Part shown: positions 34,465 through 43,180 of the stretch, piece by piece | Layout: every line of letters begins with the position of its first letter | Position numbering within the stretch: the first letter of the stretch is position 1 | Assembly (NCBI RefSeq): GCF_013520985.1 | Contig: NZ_JACDTY010000011.1 | Coordinates: forward strand, 1 to 64,000 | From: Mesorhizobium neociceri | GTDB taxonomy: Bacteria > Pseudomonadota > Alphaproteobacteria > Rhizobiales > Rhizobiaceae | Length of the DNA stretch: 64,000 nucleotides | Direction: 5' to 3' | Position numbers and translations under genes: made by a program | Notes under the pieces: generated by a model | What the model saw: only the letters and a program-made list of their open reading frames with translations | Told to the model about the DNA's origin: nothing | Databases searched by the model: none

Positions 34465-36012
34465 TTACTCGACGACGGCGCTGTGGTCGATCTTGGCCGG
34501 GGTTGCCGGCTTGCGCAGCAAGAGCACCAGCGGGATGGCCGCCAGCGACAGGATCATCATCAGCTTGAAGTCGTTCATGTAGCTGATGATCGTTGCCTGC
34601 AGCGTGACCACGCCGTCGAGCGCGGCGCGACCTGCAGCGCTGTAGGGGTTCATCGCCTGGAATATCGCCGGATTGCTGAACGCCTGGTTGTAGGGCGTGA
34701 CATAGGTGGCGATGTTGGCGTGGTTGATCTGCACATTCTGCGTCAACAGCGCGGTGACGACCGAGATGCCGACGCTGGAGCCGATGTTGCGTGAAAGATT
34801 GTAGAGGCCGGTGCCTTCGGCACGGCGCTCCGGCGCCAGCGTGGCGAAGGTGATGGTGGTCAACGGCACGAACAGGAAGCCGAGGCCCGCACCCTGGATG
34901 AAGCCGGTGCTGATGATCGTCCATTGCGAGACATCGGGGGTCCAGCCGGTCATGTCGTACATCGCCCAGGCGGTGATCGCGAGGCCGGTGAACAGCAGCC
35001 AGCGCGTGTCGACCTTGCCGACCAGCCTGCCGACCAGGAACATGCAGGCCATGGTGCCGAGGCCGCGCGGCCCCATGACGATGCCGGCCGTGACGACGGG
35101 ATAGCCCATCAGCGTCTGCAGATAGGGCGTCATCAGTGCCAGCGAGGCGAGGTAGGTGATGCCGATGATGAAGATGAAGACCATGCCGACGGCAAAGTTG
35201 CGGTCGAGGAACAGCCGCGGGTTCACGAAGCTGTTGCGGGCGGTGAAAGTGTGGACGAGGAAGATGTAGAAGGCCGACGCGCAGATCAGCGCCTCGACGA
35301 TGATCTCGGATGACGAGAACCAGTTGAGCTGCTCGCCCCGGTCGAGGAACATCTGCAGCGCGGCAATGGTGATGCTAAGCGCCCCGAAGCCCAGCCAGTC
35401 GAGCCTGGCCTTGAGGTCCATCTTGGTTTCCATGACGAACATCGACACGCCGGCAAAAGCCAGCGCCCCGATCGGCACGTTGATGTAGAACACCCAGCGC
35501 CAGCTGACATTTTCGGTCAGCCAGCCACCGATGACCGGGCCGAGCACCGGGCCGACCATGACCGAAACGCCGAACAGCGCCATCGCCGAGCCGCGCTCCT
35601 CGACGCTGTAGATGTCGAGCAGGATGCTTTGCGACAGCGGCACCAGAGCGGCGCCGAACAGGCCTTGCAGCAGCCGGAAACCGACGATCTGCGGCAGCGA
35701 CTGGGCGAAGCCGCACAGCACCGAGGCGACGACGAAGCCGGTGATCGAGGTCAACAGGATGCGCTTGCGGCCGAAACGGTTGGCGAGATAGCCCGAAGGC
35801 GGCGTCATGACGGCGGCGGCGACGATATAGGAGGTCAGCACCCAGTTGATCTGGTCGGCGCTGGCCGAGACGCTGCCCTGGATATAGGGCAGCGCAACAT
35901 TGGCGATGGTGGTGTCCAGCGCCTGCATGATGACAGCCAGGATCACGCAAGCGGTGATGGCGCCGCGGTTGGCGACCACCGGCGTGGCACCTGTCGCGGC
36001 AGCGCTGCTCAT
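34465..36012 (-). CDS. emrB: EmrB/QacA-type MFS drug exporter (DHA2)
   Basis: The 515-residue inner-membrane protein has the 14-helix DHA2 layout, with motif A-like GYLANRFGRKRILL and motif C-like GPVLGPVIGGWLTE. These pumps use the proton gradient to export drugs or hydrophobic compounds together with an EmrA adaptor. The start at 36012 overlaps the stop of the adaptor gene (ATGA). It is the distal gene of a marR(deleted)-emrA-emrB operon. Substrate unknown. Confidence 0.93.
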   Translation of the reverse strand: MSSAAATGATPVVANRGAITACVILAVIMQALDTTIANVALPYIQGSVSASADQINWVLTSYIVAAAVMTPPSGYLANRFGRKRILLTSITGFVVASVLCGFAQSLPQIVGFRLLQGLFGAALVPLSQSILLDIYSVEERGSAMALFGVSVMVGPVLGPVIGGWLTENVSWRWVFYINVPIGALAFAGVSMFVMETKMDLKARLDWLGFGALSITIAALQMFLDRGEQLNWFSSSEIIVEALICASAFYIFLVHTFTARNSFVNPRLFLDRNFAVGMVFIFIIGITYLASLALMTPYLQTLMGYPVVTAGIVMGPRGLGTMACMFLVGRLVGKVDTRWLLFTGLAITAWAMYDMTGWTPDVSQWTIISTGFIQGAGLGFLFVPLTTITFATLAPERRAEGTGLYNLSRNIGSSVGISVVTALLTQNVQINHANIATYVTPYNQAFSNPAIFQAMNPYSAAGRAALDGVVTLQATIISYMNDFKLMMILSLAAIPLVLLLRKPATPAKIDHSAVVE

Positions 36013-37298
36013 GACTTCTGCTCGAACCGGTTGATGAGGTTGGTGACGAAGTCTGGCAGACCGCGCGCATGGCCGGTGTCGACGTCGACGACGACGCTCA
36101 TGCCGCCGCGCAGCGGCGGCTTGCCGGCGAGATCGTCGACTGTCACCCGCATCGGGATGCGCTGCACGACCTTGACCCAGTTGCCGGTGGTGTTCTGCGC
36201 CGGCAACAGCGAGAAGCTCGACGACGAGGCCGGGCTGATCGAGGCGACCGTGCCGTGCCACACAGCGCCCGGATAGGTGTCGACGCTGATCGTTGCCGTC
36301 TGCCCCGGCCGGACATAGGTCAGTTCAGTTTCCTTCGGCTCGGCCTCGATCCACAGATCGGTCGCCGAAATCAGGCTGAAGGCCGGCTGCGAGGCCGGCA
36401 GGTACTTGCCGACCTGCAGCGCGTCGACATTGGTGACGATGCCGTCGAACGGCGCCTTGACGGTTGCATCGCCGAGGTTGCGCTCGGCGTCGTCGACCGC
36501 CGACTGCGCCTGCAGATAGAAAGGGTTCTTCTCCACCGGCTGGCTGGCATCGCCGCCAAGCTGGGCAAGGGTCGCCTGCGCCGTCGCCTTGGCCACCGAC
36601 ACTTTCTGGCGGGCGGCGACGAGATCATGCTGGGCGCTGTCGAAGCTTGCCTTGGAGGCTGTCGAGGTCTTGAGCAGATCCTGCTGGCGCTGGAAGGCGG
36701 CCTCGTAATAGGGGATGTCGGCTTGCGCCTGGTCGATCTGCGACAGCGACTGCTGGTAGCTCGCCTGCAGGGTCAGCACCTGGTTGCGCACTGTGCCCAG
36801 CTGCGCCTGGGCGGCAGCAAGCGCGGTCTCGAAAGAGGCAGGCCGCAGGCGGAAGAGCACATCGCCCTTCTTCACCGCCTCGTTCTCGTGCACATCGATC
36901 TCCTGCACGGTGCCGGAGACGTCGGTGGAAACGCCGAGCGACTGCGCCTGGATGTACGCATTGTCGGTGGTCATGACCTGGCCGCCGATGACGTAGTAAT
37001 AGCCGCCGACGATCAGCGCGATCGGCAGCAGGGCAAACAGGACCGGCCGCGTCAGGCTGCGCTTCGGCTTGACTGGGGCCGGCGGCGCGGCAATGACCGG
37101 AGCCGGCAGCGGTTGCGGCTCCCTGGTTGGCGCCTCGAGCGCTGCCGGTTCAAGCGCAACCGGCGTTTCCAGCTCGCCATCGTCGATGACCGCGCCGGCG
37201 CGCCTTTGTTCGCGCTCGCTGTCCAGCCGGATGATCTGGTCGCGCGGCCGATCCGTGGCGTCTTCCGCCGGTTTCTTGGGTGATGTCGATTCAGCCAT
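36009..37298 (-). CDS. emrA: EmrA/HlyD-type membrane fusion protein
   Basis: The 429-residue adaptor has a long acidic/Pro-rich N-terminal tail, one membrane anchor (about residues 78-103), a coiled-coil hairpin (about 150-250, AQAQLGTVRNQVLTLQASYQQ), and lipoyl/beta-barrel halves (TVKAPFDGIVTN; VRPGQTATISVDTYPG). It bridges the inner-membrane pump to an outer-membrane channel in the periplasm. The start overlaps the end of the truncated MarR frame by 8 bases, so translation of the two is coupled. Confidence 0.93.
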   Translation of the reverse strand: MAESTSPKKPAEDATDRPRDQIIRLDSEREQRRAGAVIDDGELETPVALEPAALEAPTREPQPLPAPVIAAPPAPVKPKRSLTRPVLFALLPIALIVGGYYYVIGGQVMTTDNAYIQAQSLGVSTDVSGTVQEIDVHENEAVKKGDVLFRLRPASFETALAAAQAQLGTVRNQVLTLQASYQQSLSQIDQAQADIPYYEAAFQRQQDLLKTSTASKASFDSAQHDLVAARQKVSVAKATAQATLAQLGGDASQPVEKNPFYLQAQSAVDDAERNLGDATVKAPFDGIVTNVDALQVGKYLPASQPAFSLISATDLWIEAEPKETELTYVRPGQTATISVDTYPGAVWHGTVASISPASSSSFSLLPAQNTTGNWVKVVQRIPMRVTVDDLAGKPPLRGGMSVVVDVDTGHARGLPDFVTNLINRFEQKS

Positions 37299-37482
37299 GG
37301 GTTTTCTCCCGGTCGACGGCTGGCTGGGTACAAGCCTCGAGCAGATTGGATTGGATCAGGGTCAGGGTTTGCAGCCGGGGCTGCCCGATATTGGACGGGC
37401 GCGAACGCTGCTCAGGCCGCCGCCTGCGAAACAGGCGCGCGGCATCGTGCAGCACGAAGCTGATGTTGGGTGAGGAGGACAT
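37291..37482 (-). pseudogene. MarR-family repressor with internal in-frame deletion
   Basis: The 63-codon frame joins a MarR N-terminus (MSSSPNISFVLHDAARLFRRR) directly to what looks like a MarR C-terminus (TLTLIQSNLLEACTQPAVDREK). Family members have about 150-160 residues. Roughly 100 residues, including the whole winged helix, are absent, yet the frame stays open and overlaps the emrA start. DNA binding should be lost, so the efflux operon may be derepressed. The deletion is inferred from remembered homologues. Confidence 0.65.
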
Positions 37483-37641
37483 GGAGGAGATCAGGGTCTG
37501 CGGGCAACTTTTCGTGAGCATGCTTATTATCATCATGCACATAATCCTGCTGGACGCCGTGCGCAAGATGGATTAGGCCGCCTGGAGCAAATGTCCCATC
37601 GGCGTGGCGCAACAGAAGGACCGGCACGAGCCGGTGAAACA

Positions 37642-37962
37642 ATGACGATAAATTGGCTCCGGATCGCTGCTGTGGCTGTCCTGTCGGGATGCGCGTTTCC
37701 GGCCGCCGCCAAGGACGCCGTCAGCTGTGGCGGAGCCGCCATGCTGGGCGGTGCGCAACTGAACTGCAGCCATGTCGAAGCCAAGGCGCCGCCGCAATTC
37801 TGCAGCTTCAGCTGGGCTTTGCACATGGCGACCGGCGATCAGAAGATCGTCGAAGGCAGCTTCCTGCTGCCGCCTGGGGCCGCGAATGTCCAAGTCTATC
37901 AGGGCGGTGGTTTCGACCGCGCGATGTCCGATCCGATCGTCATCTGCCGCGGCACGAAGTGA
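37642..37962 (+). CDS. Small exported protein or lipoprotein
   Basis: The 106-residue protein has a signal sequence (WLRIAAVAVLSGCAFPAAAKD). LSGC at residues 13-16 could be a lipobox; cleavage after AAA would give a soluble form. Five cysteines occur in the short mature part (SCGG, LNCSH, FCSF, VICRG). No family recognised. It is divergent from the efflux operon across about 160 bp that includes an A/T-rich cttattatcatcatgcac stretch, probably a promoter region. Confidence 0.65.
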   Translation: MTINWLRIAAVAVLSGCAFPAAAKDAVSCGGAAMLGGAQLNCSHVEAKAPPQFCSFSWALHMATGDQKIVEGSFLLPPGAANVQVYQGGGFDRAMSDPIVICRGTK

Positions 37963-38071
37963 ACGTCGAAGCCCTGCAGGGCTCGCTCATCGGGCGATTA
38001 GTGCTATAGGGCGGATCACGCTATTTTGAACGGCGCACGCACCCGGCTGCCACTTCTCGACGGACCTCGCC

Positions 38072-38710
38072 ATGGACGGACCCAACCCAGACATCAAGCA
38101 CCCGATTCCGATGCACACCCGCGTCGGCTTCCTGAAGCCGCTGGTCACCGCGCCGAATATCGAGATCGGCGACTTCACCTATTATGACGATCCGGACGGA
38201 CCGGACAAATTCGCCGAGCGGTGCGTGCTGCATCATTATCCGTTCATCGGCGACAAGCTCATCATCGGCAAGTTCTGCGCCATCGCCGAGGGAGCGCGCT
38301 TCATCATGAACGGCGCCAACCATGCCATGTCCGGCTTCTCGACGTACCCGTTCAACATTTTCGGCCATGGCTGGGAACAGGGCTTCGATCCACAAACGTG
38401 GTCGCAGGAAGTGCGCGGCGACACAATGGTCGGCAATGATGTATGGATCGGCATGGATGCGGTGATCATGCCAGGCGTGTCGATCGGCCATGGCGCCATC
38501 GTGGCAGCGAAATCGGTGGTGACGCATGACGTGCCGGCCTATGCGATCGTGGCCGGCAATGCGGCAAAGGTGGTGAAGATGCGCTTCGACGACAGGACCG
38601 TGCGGCGGCTGCTTTCGGTGGCGTGGTGGAATTGGCCGGTGGACAAGATCGGCCGTAACCTCAATGCCATCAGGGGCGCCGATATTTCCAGGCTGGAGGC
38701 AGCGGTTTGA
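38072..38710 (+). CDS. CatB-related hexapeptide O-acetyltransferase
   Basis: The 212-residue xenobiotic-acetyltransferase-like protein has left-handed beta-helix repeats (IGKFCAIAEGARFIMNGANH, VGNDVWIGMDAVIMPGVSIGHGAIVAAKSVV) and the active-site His in the NGANHAM loop. Members trimerise and acetylate chloramphenicol, streptogramins or unknown alcohols. A resistance role cannot be inferred safely. Its stop overlaps the TTG start of engB, so engB may depend on its transcript. Confidence 0.9.
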   Translation: MDGPNPDIKHPIPMHTRVGFLKPLVTAPNIEIGDFTYYDDPDGPDKFAERCVLHHYPFIGDKLIIGKFCAIAEGARFIMNGANHAMSGFSTYPFNIFGHGWEQGFDPQTWSQEVRGDTMVGNDVWIGMDAVIMPGVSIGHGAIVAAKSVVTHDVPAYAIVAGNAAKVVKMRFDDRTVRRLLSVAWWNWPVDKIGRNLNAIRGADISRLEAAV

Positions 38711-39366
38711 ACGCGTTGGGCAACACTGTTATCGGCGTCGAGCTGTTCACCAAGGGTTGGATCTTCATCCGCGGCGTGCCGGCGATGAAATTCCTGCCGC
38801 CGGAAGGGCCGCCGGAAATCGCTTTCGCCGGCCGCTCCAATGTCGGCAAGTCATCGCTGATCAATGCATTGGTCGGTCATAACGGGCTGGCGCGCACCTC
38901 CAACACACCAGGGCGCACGCAGGAGCTCAACTATTTCGTTCCGGGGGGGGTTTCCGGCGAAGGCACCGACCTGCCGCCAATGGCGCTGGTCGACATGCCG
39001 GGCTACGGCTATGCCAGCGCGCCGAAGGAGAAGGTCGACGACTGGACCAAGCTGGTCTTCGACTACCTCAAGGGCCGCGTGACGCTGAAGCGGGTCTATG
39101 TGCTGATCGATGCCCGCCACGGCATCAAGGCCAAGGACGACGAGGTGCTGTCGCTGCTCGACAAGGCGGCGGTGTCCTACCAGATCGTGCTGACCAAGAC
39201 CGACAAGATCAAGGCGGCGGGCGTGCCGCGGCTGATCGAAGAGACGCTGCTGAAGATCAAGAAGCGGCCGGCGGCGTTTCCATTCGTTCTGGCGACGTCG
39301 TCGGAAAAGGGCGAGGGTCTGGACGAGCTACGGGCGGCGATCGTGCTGGCCGCCAATGGCGGCTGA
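38707..39366 (+). CDS. engB: Ribosome-biogenesis GTPase (YihA/YsxC/EngB)
   Basis: The 219-residue GTPase assists late 50S assembly. Motifs seen: G1 GRSNVGKSSL (about residues 41-50), switch region TSNTPGRTQ, G3 DMPGYGYA, G4 TKTDKIK, and the G5-like ATSSEKGEG. The chosen start is a TTG at 38707 overlapping the previous stop; a later ATG (MKFLPPEG) would remove part of the conserved N-terminus. In rhizobia it normally follows yidC closely; here an accessory block separates them. Confidence 0.93.
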   Translation: MNALGNTVIGVELFTKGWIFIRGVPAMKFLPPEGPPEIAFAGRSNVGKSSLINALVGHNGLARTSNTPGRTQELNYFVPGGVSGEGTDLPPMALVDMPGYGYASAPKEKVDDWTKLVFDYLKGRVTLKRVYVLIDARHGIKAKDDEVLSLLDKAAVSYQIVLTKTDKIKAAGVPRLIEETLLKIKKRPAAFPFVLATSSEKGEGLDELRAAIVLAANGG

Positions 39367-39375
39367 ACAAGCCGA

Positions 39376-40119
39376 CTAGGCCTTTACCTTGGCCTTCGCT
39401 TCCAGGGCGATCAGCTGGTGGCTTTCTTCCTCGGCAAGCTTTTCGGTGCCGTAGTACTTCAGGAACACGTCGACGCCCGACCGCACGATGTGGTCGATTT
39501 CATCCTGGCTCGGCGCCTTGGTGCGGTAGGCGAAGATGCACTGGCGAAACAGGCCGGCCAGGCACAGTTCGGTGAACTGATAGGCGGCAAGGTCGACATC
39601 GTCGATCTTGAGCAGGCCGCGGTCAACGGCGGCATTGAGGAACTGCGCCACCTTGTCATGGCCGCGTTTGGGGCCACGCTCGTAAAACCGCGCGCCCATG
39701 TCGGGTATCCTGTCGGAAGCGCCGATCACCGTGCGTTGTGCCTGGATCACCTTGGCCGAGGTGATCTTCATCGACAGCACCTTGCCGAACTTCACCAGAG
39801 TCTGGCGCAGATCGTCGGCGCGGTCGAGCATGTCATACATGTTCTTGAAGATGGTGCCGCGCTCTTCCTCGATCAGCGCCTCGAACAGCTCTTCCTTGTT
39901 GGCGAAGTAGACATAGATCGTGCCCTTCGACACGCCGGCCTCGCGGGTGATGTCGTTCATCGACGCCGCTTCGAAGCCCTTGTCGATGAAGACGCGGCGC
40001 GCGCCCTCGATGATCTGGCTGCGCTTTACCGGATCCTGGCCCGCTGCCGGGCGGCCGCGACGCGCGCTGTCCAGCACATCGCACGGATCATTTTCGGCGT
40101 CGGCTAACGTGTCGGCCAT
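39376..40119 (-). CDS. TetR/AcrR-family regulator of the adjacent efflux pump
   Basis: The 247-residue protein has an unusual charged N-terminal tail (about 30 residues), a TetR helix-turn-helix (about 38-85; AASMNDITREAGVSKGTIYVYFANKEELF), and a helical ligand domain. It is divergent from an EmrA-EmrB operon. Two near-identical palindromes (40144-40161 and 40208-40222) lie in the gap, so it probably represses both itself and the pump. The ATG at 40119 follows gaggtgtg. Confidence 0.92.
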   Translation of the reverse strand: MADTLADAENDPCDVLDSARRGRPAAGQDPVKRSQIIEGARRVFIDKGFEAASMNDITREAGVSKGTIYVYFANKEELFEALIEEERGTIFKNMYDMLDRADDLRQTLVKFGKVLSMKITSAKVIQAQRTVIGASDRIPDMGARFYERGPKRGHDKVAQFLNAAVDRGLLKIDDVDLAAYQFTELCLAGLFRQCIFAYRTKAPSQDEIDHIVRSGVDVFLKYYGTEKLAEEESHQLIALEAKAKVKA

Positions 40120-40143
40120 AAAAGTCACACCTCGCAAAATAAT

Positions 40144-40161
40144 TCGAACCGATCGGTTCGA
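40144..40161. promoter_or_regulatory. Palindromic operator, site 1
   Basis: tcgaaccgatcggttcga is a perfect 18-bp palindrome, 25 bp upstream of the TetR start. A second copy of the core is 64 bp away. Confidence 0.75.
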
Positions 40162-40207
40162 TTGCCCTTGATATGGGCCCACTTTGACGCTATGTCAACG
40201 TCCACAT

Positions 40208-40222
40208 CGAACCGAACGGTTC
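40208..40222. promoter_or_regulatory. Palindromic operator, site 2
   Basis: cgaaccgaacggttc shares both half-sites (gaaccg/cggttc) with site 1 and lies 43 bp upstream of the emrA-like start. Likely second TetR binding site controlling the pump. Confidence 0.7.
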
Positions 40223-40265
40223 AGTATAACACGAATTCCTTATATAGCGACAGTAGCGAGATATC

Positions 40266-41450
40266 ATGTCCTCGAACACCCCAACCACGACCGCTGAAGT
40301 CCGGCCTTTTCCCACCGCCAAGGTCTCGCCGGTCATCGAAGCTCCGGAAGCGCCTCCCAAGCCTGCCGCCGAAGTTCTGGCCGAGACCCCCGCCAAGAAG
40401 AAGCGGTCGGCGCGATCGCTGATGCTGCCGATTATCGGCCTGGCGCTGCTCAGCGCCGGTGCCTGGTATGGCTATAACTACTGGACCGACGGCCGGTTCC
40501 TGATCTCGACCGACGACGCCTATGTGCAGGCCGACATGTCGTTCGTGTCGCCGAAGATTTCCGGCTATGTCGACCAGGTCAAGGTCTCGGAGAACCAGCA
40601 GGTGAAGGCCGGCGACCCGCTGCTGACGATCGATGACGGCGACTACAAGATTGCCGTCGCCCAGGCCGAGGCGCAGATCGCCACGCTGGCCAAGACGCTC
40701 GACCGCATCGACGCGCAGACCAAGGCCGCGCAGGCCTCGTTGCAACAAGCGCAAGCACAGAAGGTCGCCGACCAGGCCGCCGCGGATAATGCAGCACGTG
40801 CGCAGCAGCGCGCGGCGCAACTGGTCAAGACACATGTCGGCACCCAAGCGCAGCTCGACGACGCCCAGACCGCTCTCGACCAGGCCAACGCCGCTCTTGT
40901 CGGCGCCGACGCGCAGATCGCCGCCGCACAGGCCAATATCGGCGTGTTCGAGGCGCAGCGCGCCGAATCCGCCAGCACGCTGGCCTCGCTGCAGTTGAAC
41001 CGCGACAAGGCCGCGCGCGATCTTTCCTTCACCGTGCTCAAGGCGCCCTATGACGGCGTCGTCGGCAACCGTTCGGTCGAGCAGGGCGATCTCGTCAGCC
41101 CCGGCCAGAAGCTCGCCGTCGTGGTGCCAATGGACAAGCTCTACATCGTCGCCAACTTCAAGGAGACGCAGCTGGCCAAGCTGGTGCCCGGCGAAAAGGT
41201 GCGGGTCTCGGTCGACGCCACGGACGGCCATGATTTCGAAGGCACGGTGTCGTCGTTGGCGCCGGCGTCGGGTGCGGTGTTCTCACTGCTGCCACCGGAA
41301 AACGCCACCGGCAACTTCACCAAGGTGGTGCAGCGCGTCCCGGTTCGCATCGAGGTGCCGGCCGATGTTTTGAAGGCAGGCAGGCTGCGTGCCGGCCTGA
41401 GCGTCATCGTCGCCGTCGACAGCCGCACGGCTCCGGCCGCGGCGAACTGA
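40266..41450 (+). CDS. EmrA/HlyD-type membrane fusion protein
   Basis: The 394-residue adaptor has a membrane anchor (about residues 53-73, LPIIGLALLSAGAWYGYNYW), lipoyl and alpha-hairpin segments rich in Ala/Gln (about 120-240), and a beta-barrel end (LVPGEKVRVSVDATDGHDF). It works in the periplasm with the EmrB-like pump 22 bp downstream. Two operator-like palindromes upstream suggest control by the divergent TetR gene. It is a diverged paralogue of the adaptor at 36009. Confidence 0.93.
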   Translation: MSSNTPTTTAEVRPFPTAKVSPVIEAPEAPPKPAAEVLAETPAKKKRSARSLMLPIIGLALLSAGAWYGYNYWTDGRFLISTDDAYVQADMSFVSPKISGYVDQVKVSENQQVKAGDPLLTIDDGDYKIAVAQAEAQIATLAKTLDRIDAQTKAAQASLQQAQAQKVADQAAADNAARAQQRAAQLVKTHVGTQAQLDDAQTALDQANAALVGADAQIAAAQANIGVFEAQRAESASTLASLQLNRDKAARDLSFTVLKAPYDGVVGNRSVEQGDLVSPGQKLAVVVPMDKLYIVANFKETQLAKLVPGEKVRVSVDATDGHDFEGTVSSLAPASGAVFSLLPPENATGNFTKVVQRVPVRIEVPADVLKAGRLRAGLSVIVAVDSRTAPAAAN

Positions 41451-41472
41451 GCGGCCGCAAGGGGATAACGCC

Positions 41473-43074
41473 ATGGCAACTGCAACCATAACAGCAGGAG
41501 CGGCGCCGGCGCCTGCCATGCCGGCGGTGCCGACCACCATCTCGACGCGCCGCCTTATCGCCTTCCTGGCGATGGTGTTCGGCATGTTCATGGCGATCCT
41601 CGACATCCAGATCGTGTCGGCCTCGCTGGCCGAGATTCAGGCCGGCCTGAGCGCCAGTTCCGATGAAATCCCGTGGGTGCAGACCGCCTACCTGATCGCC
41701 GAAGTGGTGATGATCCCGCTATCCGGCTTCCTCAGCCGGATGCTGTCGACGCGCGTGCTGTTTGCAGGTGCCGCGGCGGGCTTCACGGCGGCAAGCGCGC
41801 TGGCCGCGACCGCCACTAATATCGACCAGATGATCGTCTACCGCGCTATCCAGGGCTTTATCGGCGGCGGCATGATCCCGAGCGTCTTCGCCGCTGCCTT
41901 CACCATCTTCCCGCCGTCGCGCCGCGCCATGGTGTCGCCGATGATCGGCCTGGTGGCGACGCTGGCACCGACCATCGGCCCGACGGTCGGCGGCTATATC
42001 AGCCACGCCCTCTCCTGGCACTGGCTGTTCCTGATCAATGTCGTGCCCGGCATTCTGGTAACGGCCGCGACCTGGTCGCTGATCGATTTCGACAAGCCCA
42101 ATCTCGGCCTGTTCAGCAAGTTCGACTGGTTGGGCCTTGCCGGCATGGCGGCTTTCCTCGGCTGTATGGAATATGTGCTCGAGGAAGGTCCGAACCATGA
42201 CTGGCTGCAGGAGCAGGCAGTGTTCATCTGCGCCATCATCATGGTTGTCGGCGCGGTGCTGTTCTTCTGGCGCGCCTTTACCGCCGAGGAGCCGATCGTC
42301 GATCTCAGGGCCTTCACCAACGTCAACTTTGCCTTCGGCTCGCTGTTCTCGTTCGTGATCGGCATCGGCCTCTACGGTCTGACCTATCTCTATCCGGTGT
42401 TCCTCGGGCGCATCCGCGGCTACGATTCGCTGATGATCGGCGAGGCGTTGTTCGTCAGCGGCCTGGCGATGTTCGTCACCGCGCCGATTTCCGGCATCCT
42501 GTCGAGCAAGATGGATTTGCGCGTCATGATGATGGTCGGGCTGCTCGGCTTTGCCGCCGGCACCTGGTGGATGACGCATCTGACGGCCGACTGGGACTTT
42601 TATGAGCTGCTCATCCCGCAGATCCTGCGCGGCTGCTCAATGATGCTGTGCATGGTGCCGATCAACAACATCGCGCTCGGCACCTTGCCACCGGACAGGC
42701 TGAAGAACGCGTCAGGCCTGTTCAACCTGACCCGCAACCTCGGCGGCGCGGTCGGCCTTGCCGTCATCAACACCGTGCTGATCGACCGCAACGCCTTCCA
42801 CTATGCAAGGCTGGCCGAGCATGTGGAATGGGGCAGCGCGGCGGCGCAGCAGAAGCTGCAGAACATGACGCTCGACTTCCAGCAGACCCCTGGCCTCGAC
42901 GCCACCAAGGCGGCGATCTCCAAGCTGTCGGGCATGGTCCAGCAGCAGGCGTCGCTGCTGTCGTTCATGGATGTGTTCACCATGCTGACCGTGCTGTTCG
43001 CGACCATGGCTCTGTTCACCCTCGTCATCGCCAAGCCGGCGCCGCCGGCGGGCAGTGGCGGCGGAGGCCATTGA
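41473..43074 (+). CDS. EmrB/QacA-type MFS drug exporter (DHA2)
   Basis: The 533-residue protein has 14 hydrophobic segments, with VFGMFMAILDIQIVSASLAEIQ at helix 1 and APTIGPTVGGYISHALSWHW as motif C. Residues about 5-20 and the Gly-rich C-terminus (GSGGGG) are not conserved. It is the inner-membrane pump of the TetR-controlled system. A hairpin after its stop separates it from the convergent monooxygenase. Confidence 0.93.
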   Translation: MATATITAGAAPAPAMPAVPTTISTRRLIAFLAMVFGMFMAILDIQIVSASLAEIQAGLSASSDEIPWVQTAYLIAEVVMIPLSGFLSRMLSTRVLFAGAAAGFTAASALAATATNIDQMIVYRAIQGFIGGGMIPSVFAAAFTIFPPSRRAMVSPMIGLVATLAPTIGPTVGGYISHALSWHWLFLINVVPGILVTAATWSLIDFDKPNLGLFSKFDWLGLAGMAAFLGCMEYVLEEGPNHDWLQEQAVFICAIIMVVGAVLFFWRAFTAEEPIVDLRAFTNVNFAFGSLFSFVIGIGLYGLTYLYPVFLGRIRGYDSLMIGEALFVSGLAMFVTAPISGILSSKMDLRVMMMVGLLGFAAGTWWMTHLTADWDFYELLIPQILRGCSMMLCMVPINNIALGTLPPDRLKNASGLFNLTRNLGGAVGLAVINTVLIDRNAFHYARLAEHVEWGSAAAQQKLQNMTLDFQQTPGLDATKAAISKLSGMVQQQASLLSFMDVFTMLTVLFATMALFTLVIAKPAPPAGSGGGGH

Positions 43075-43106
43075 GCGCGCCGGACCCCCCGCCTGGCGCC
43101 CTCATA

Positions 43107-43144
43107 CATGACCCTGGAAATCACCCCCGATTTCCGGGGTCATG
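43107..43144. terminator. Inverted repeat between convergent genes
   Basis: catgaccctggaaatc (43107-43122) and gatttccggggtcatg (43129-43144) pair at 15 of 16 positions around a 6-base loop. There is no long T-run; it probably acts as a bidirectional stop or mRNA-stabilising hairpin. Confidence 0.6.
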
Positions 43145-43180
43145 CTTAAGCATCAAACGATATCAATGCTTTGAATGCAG

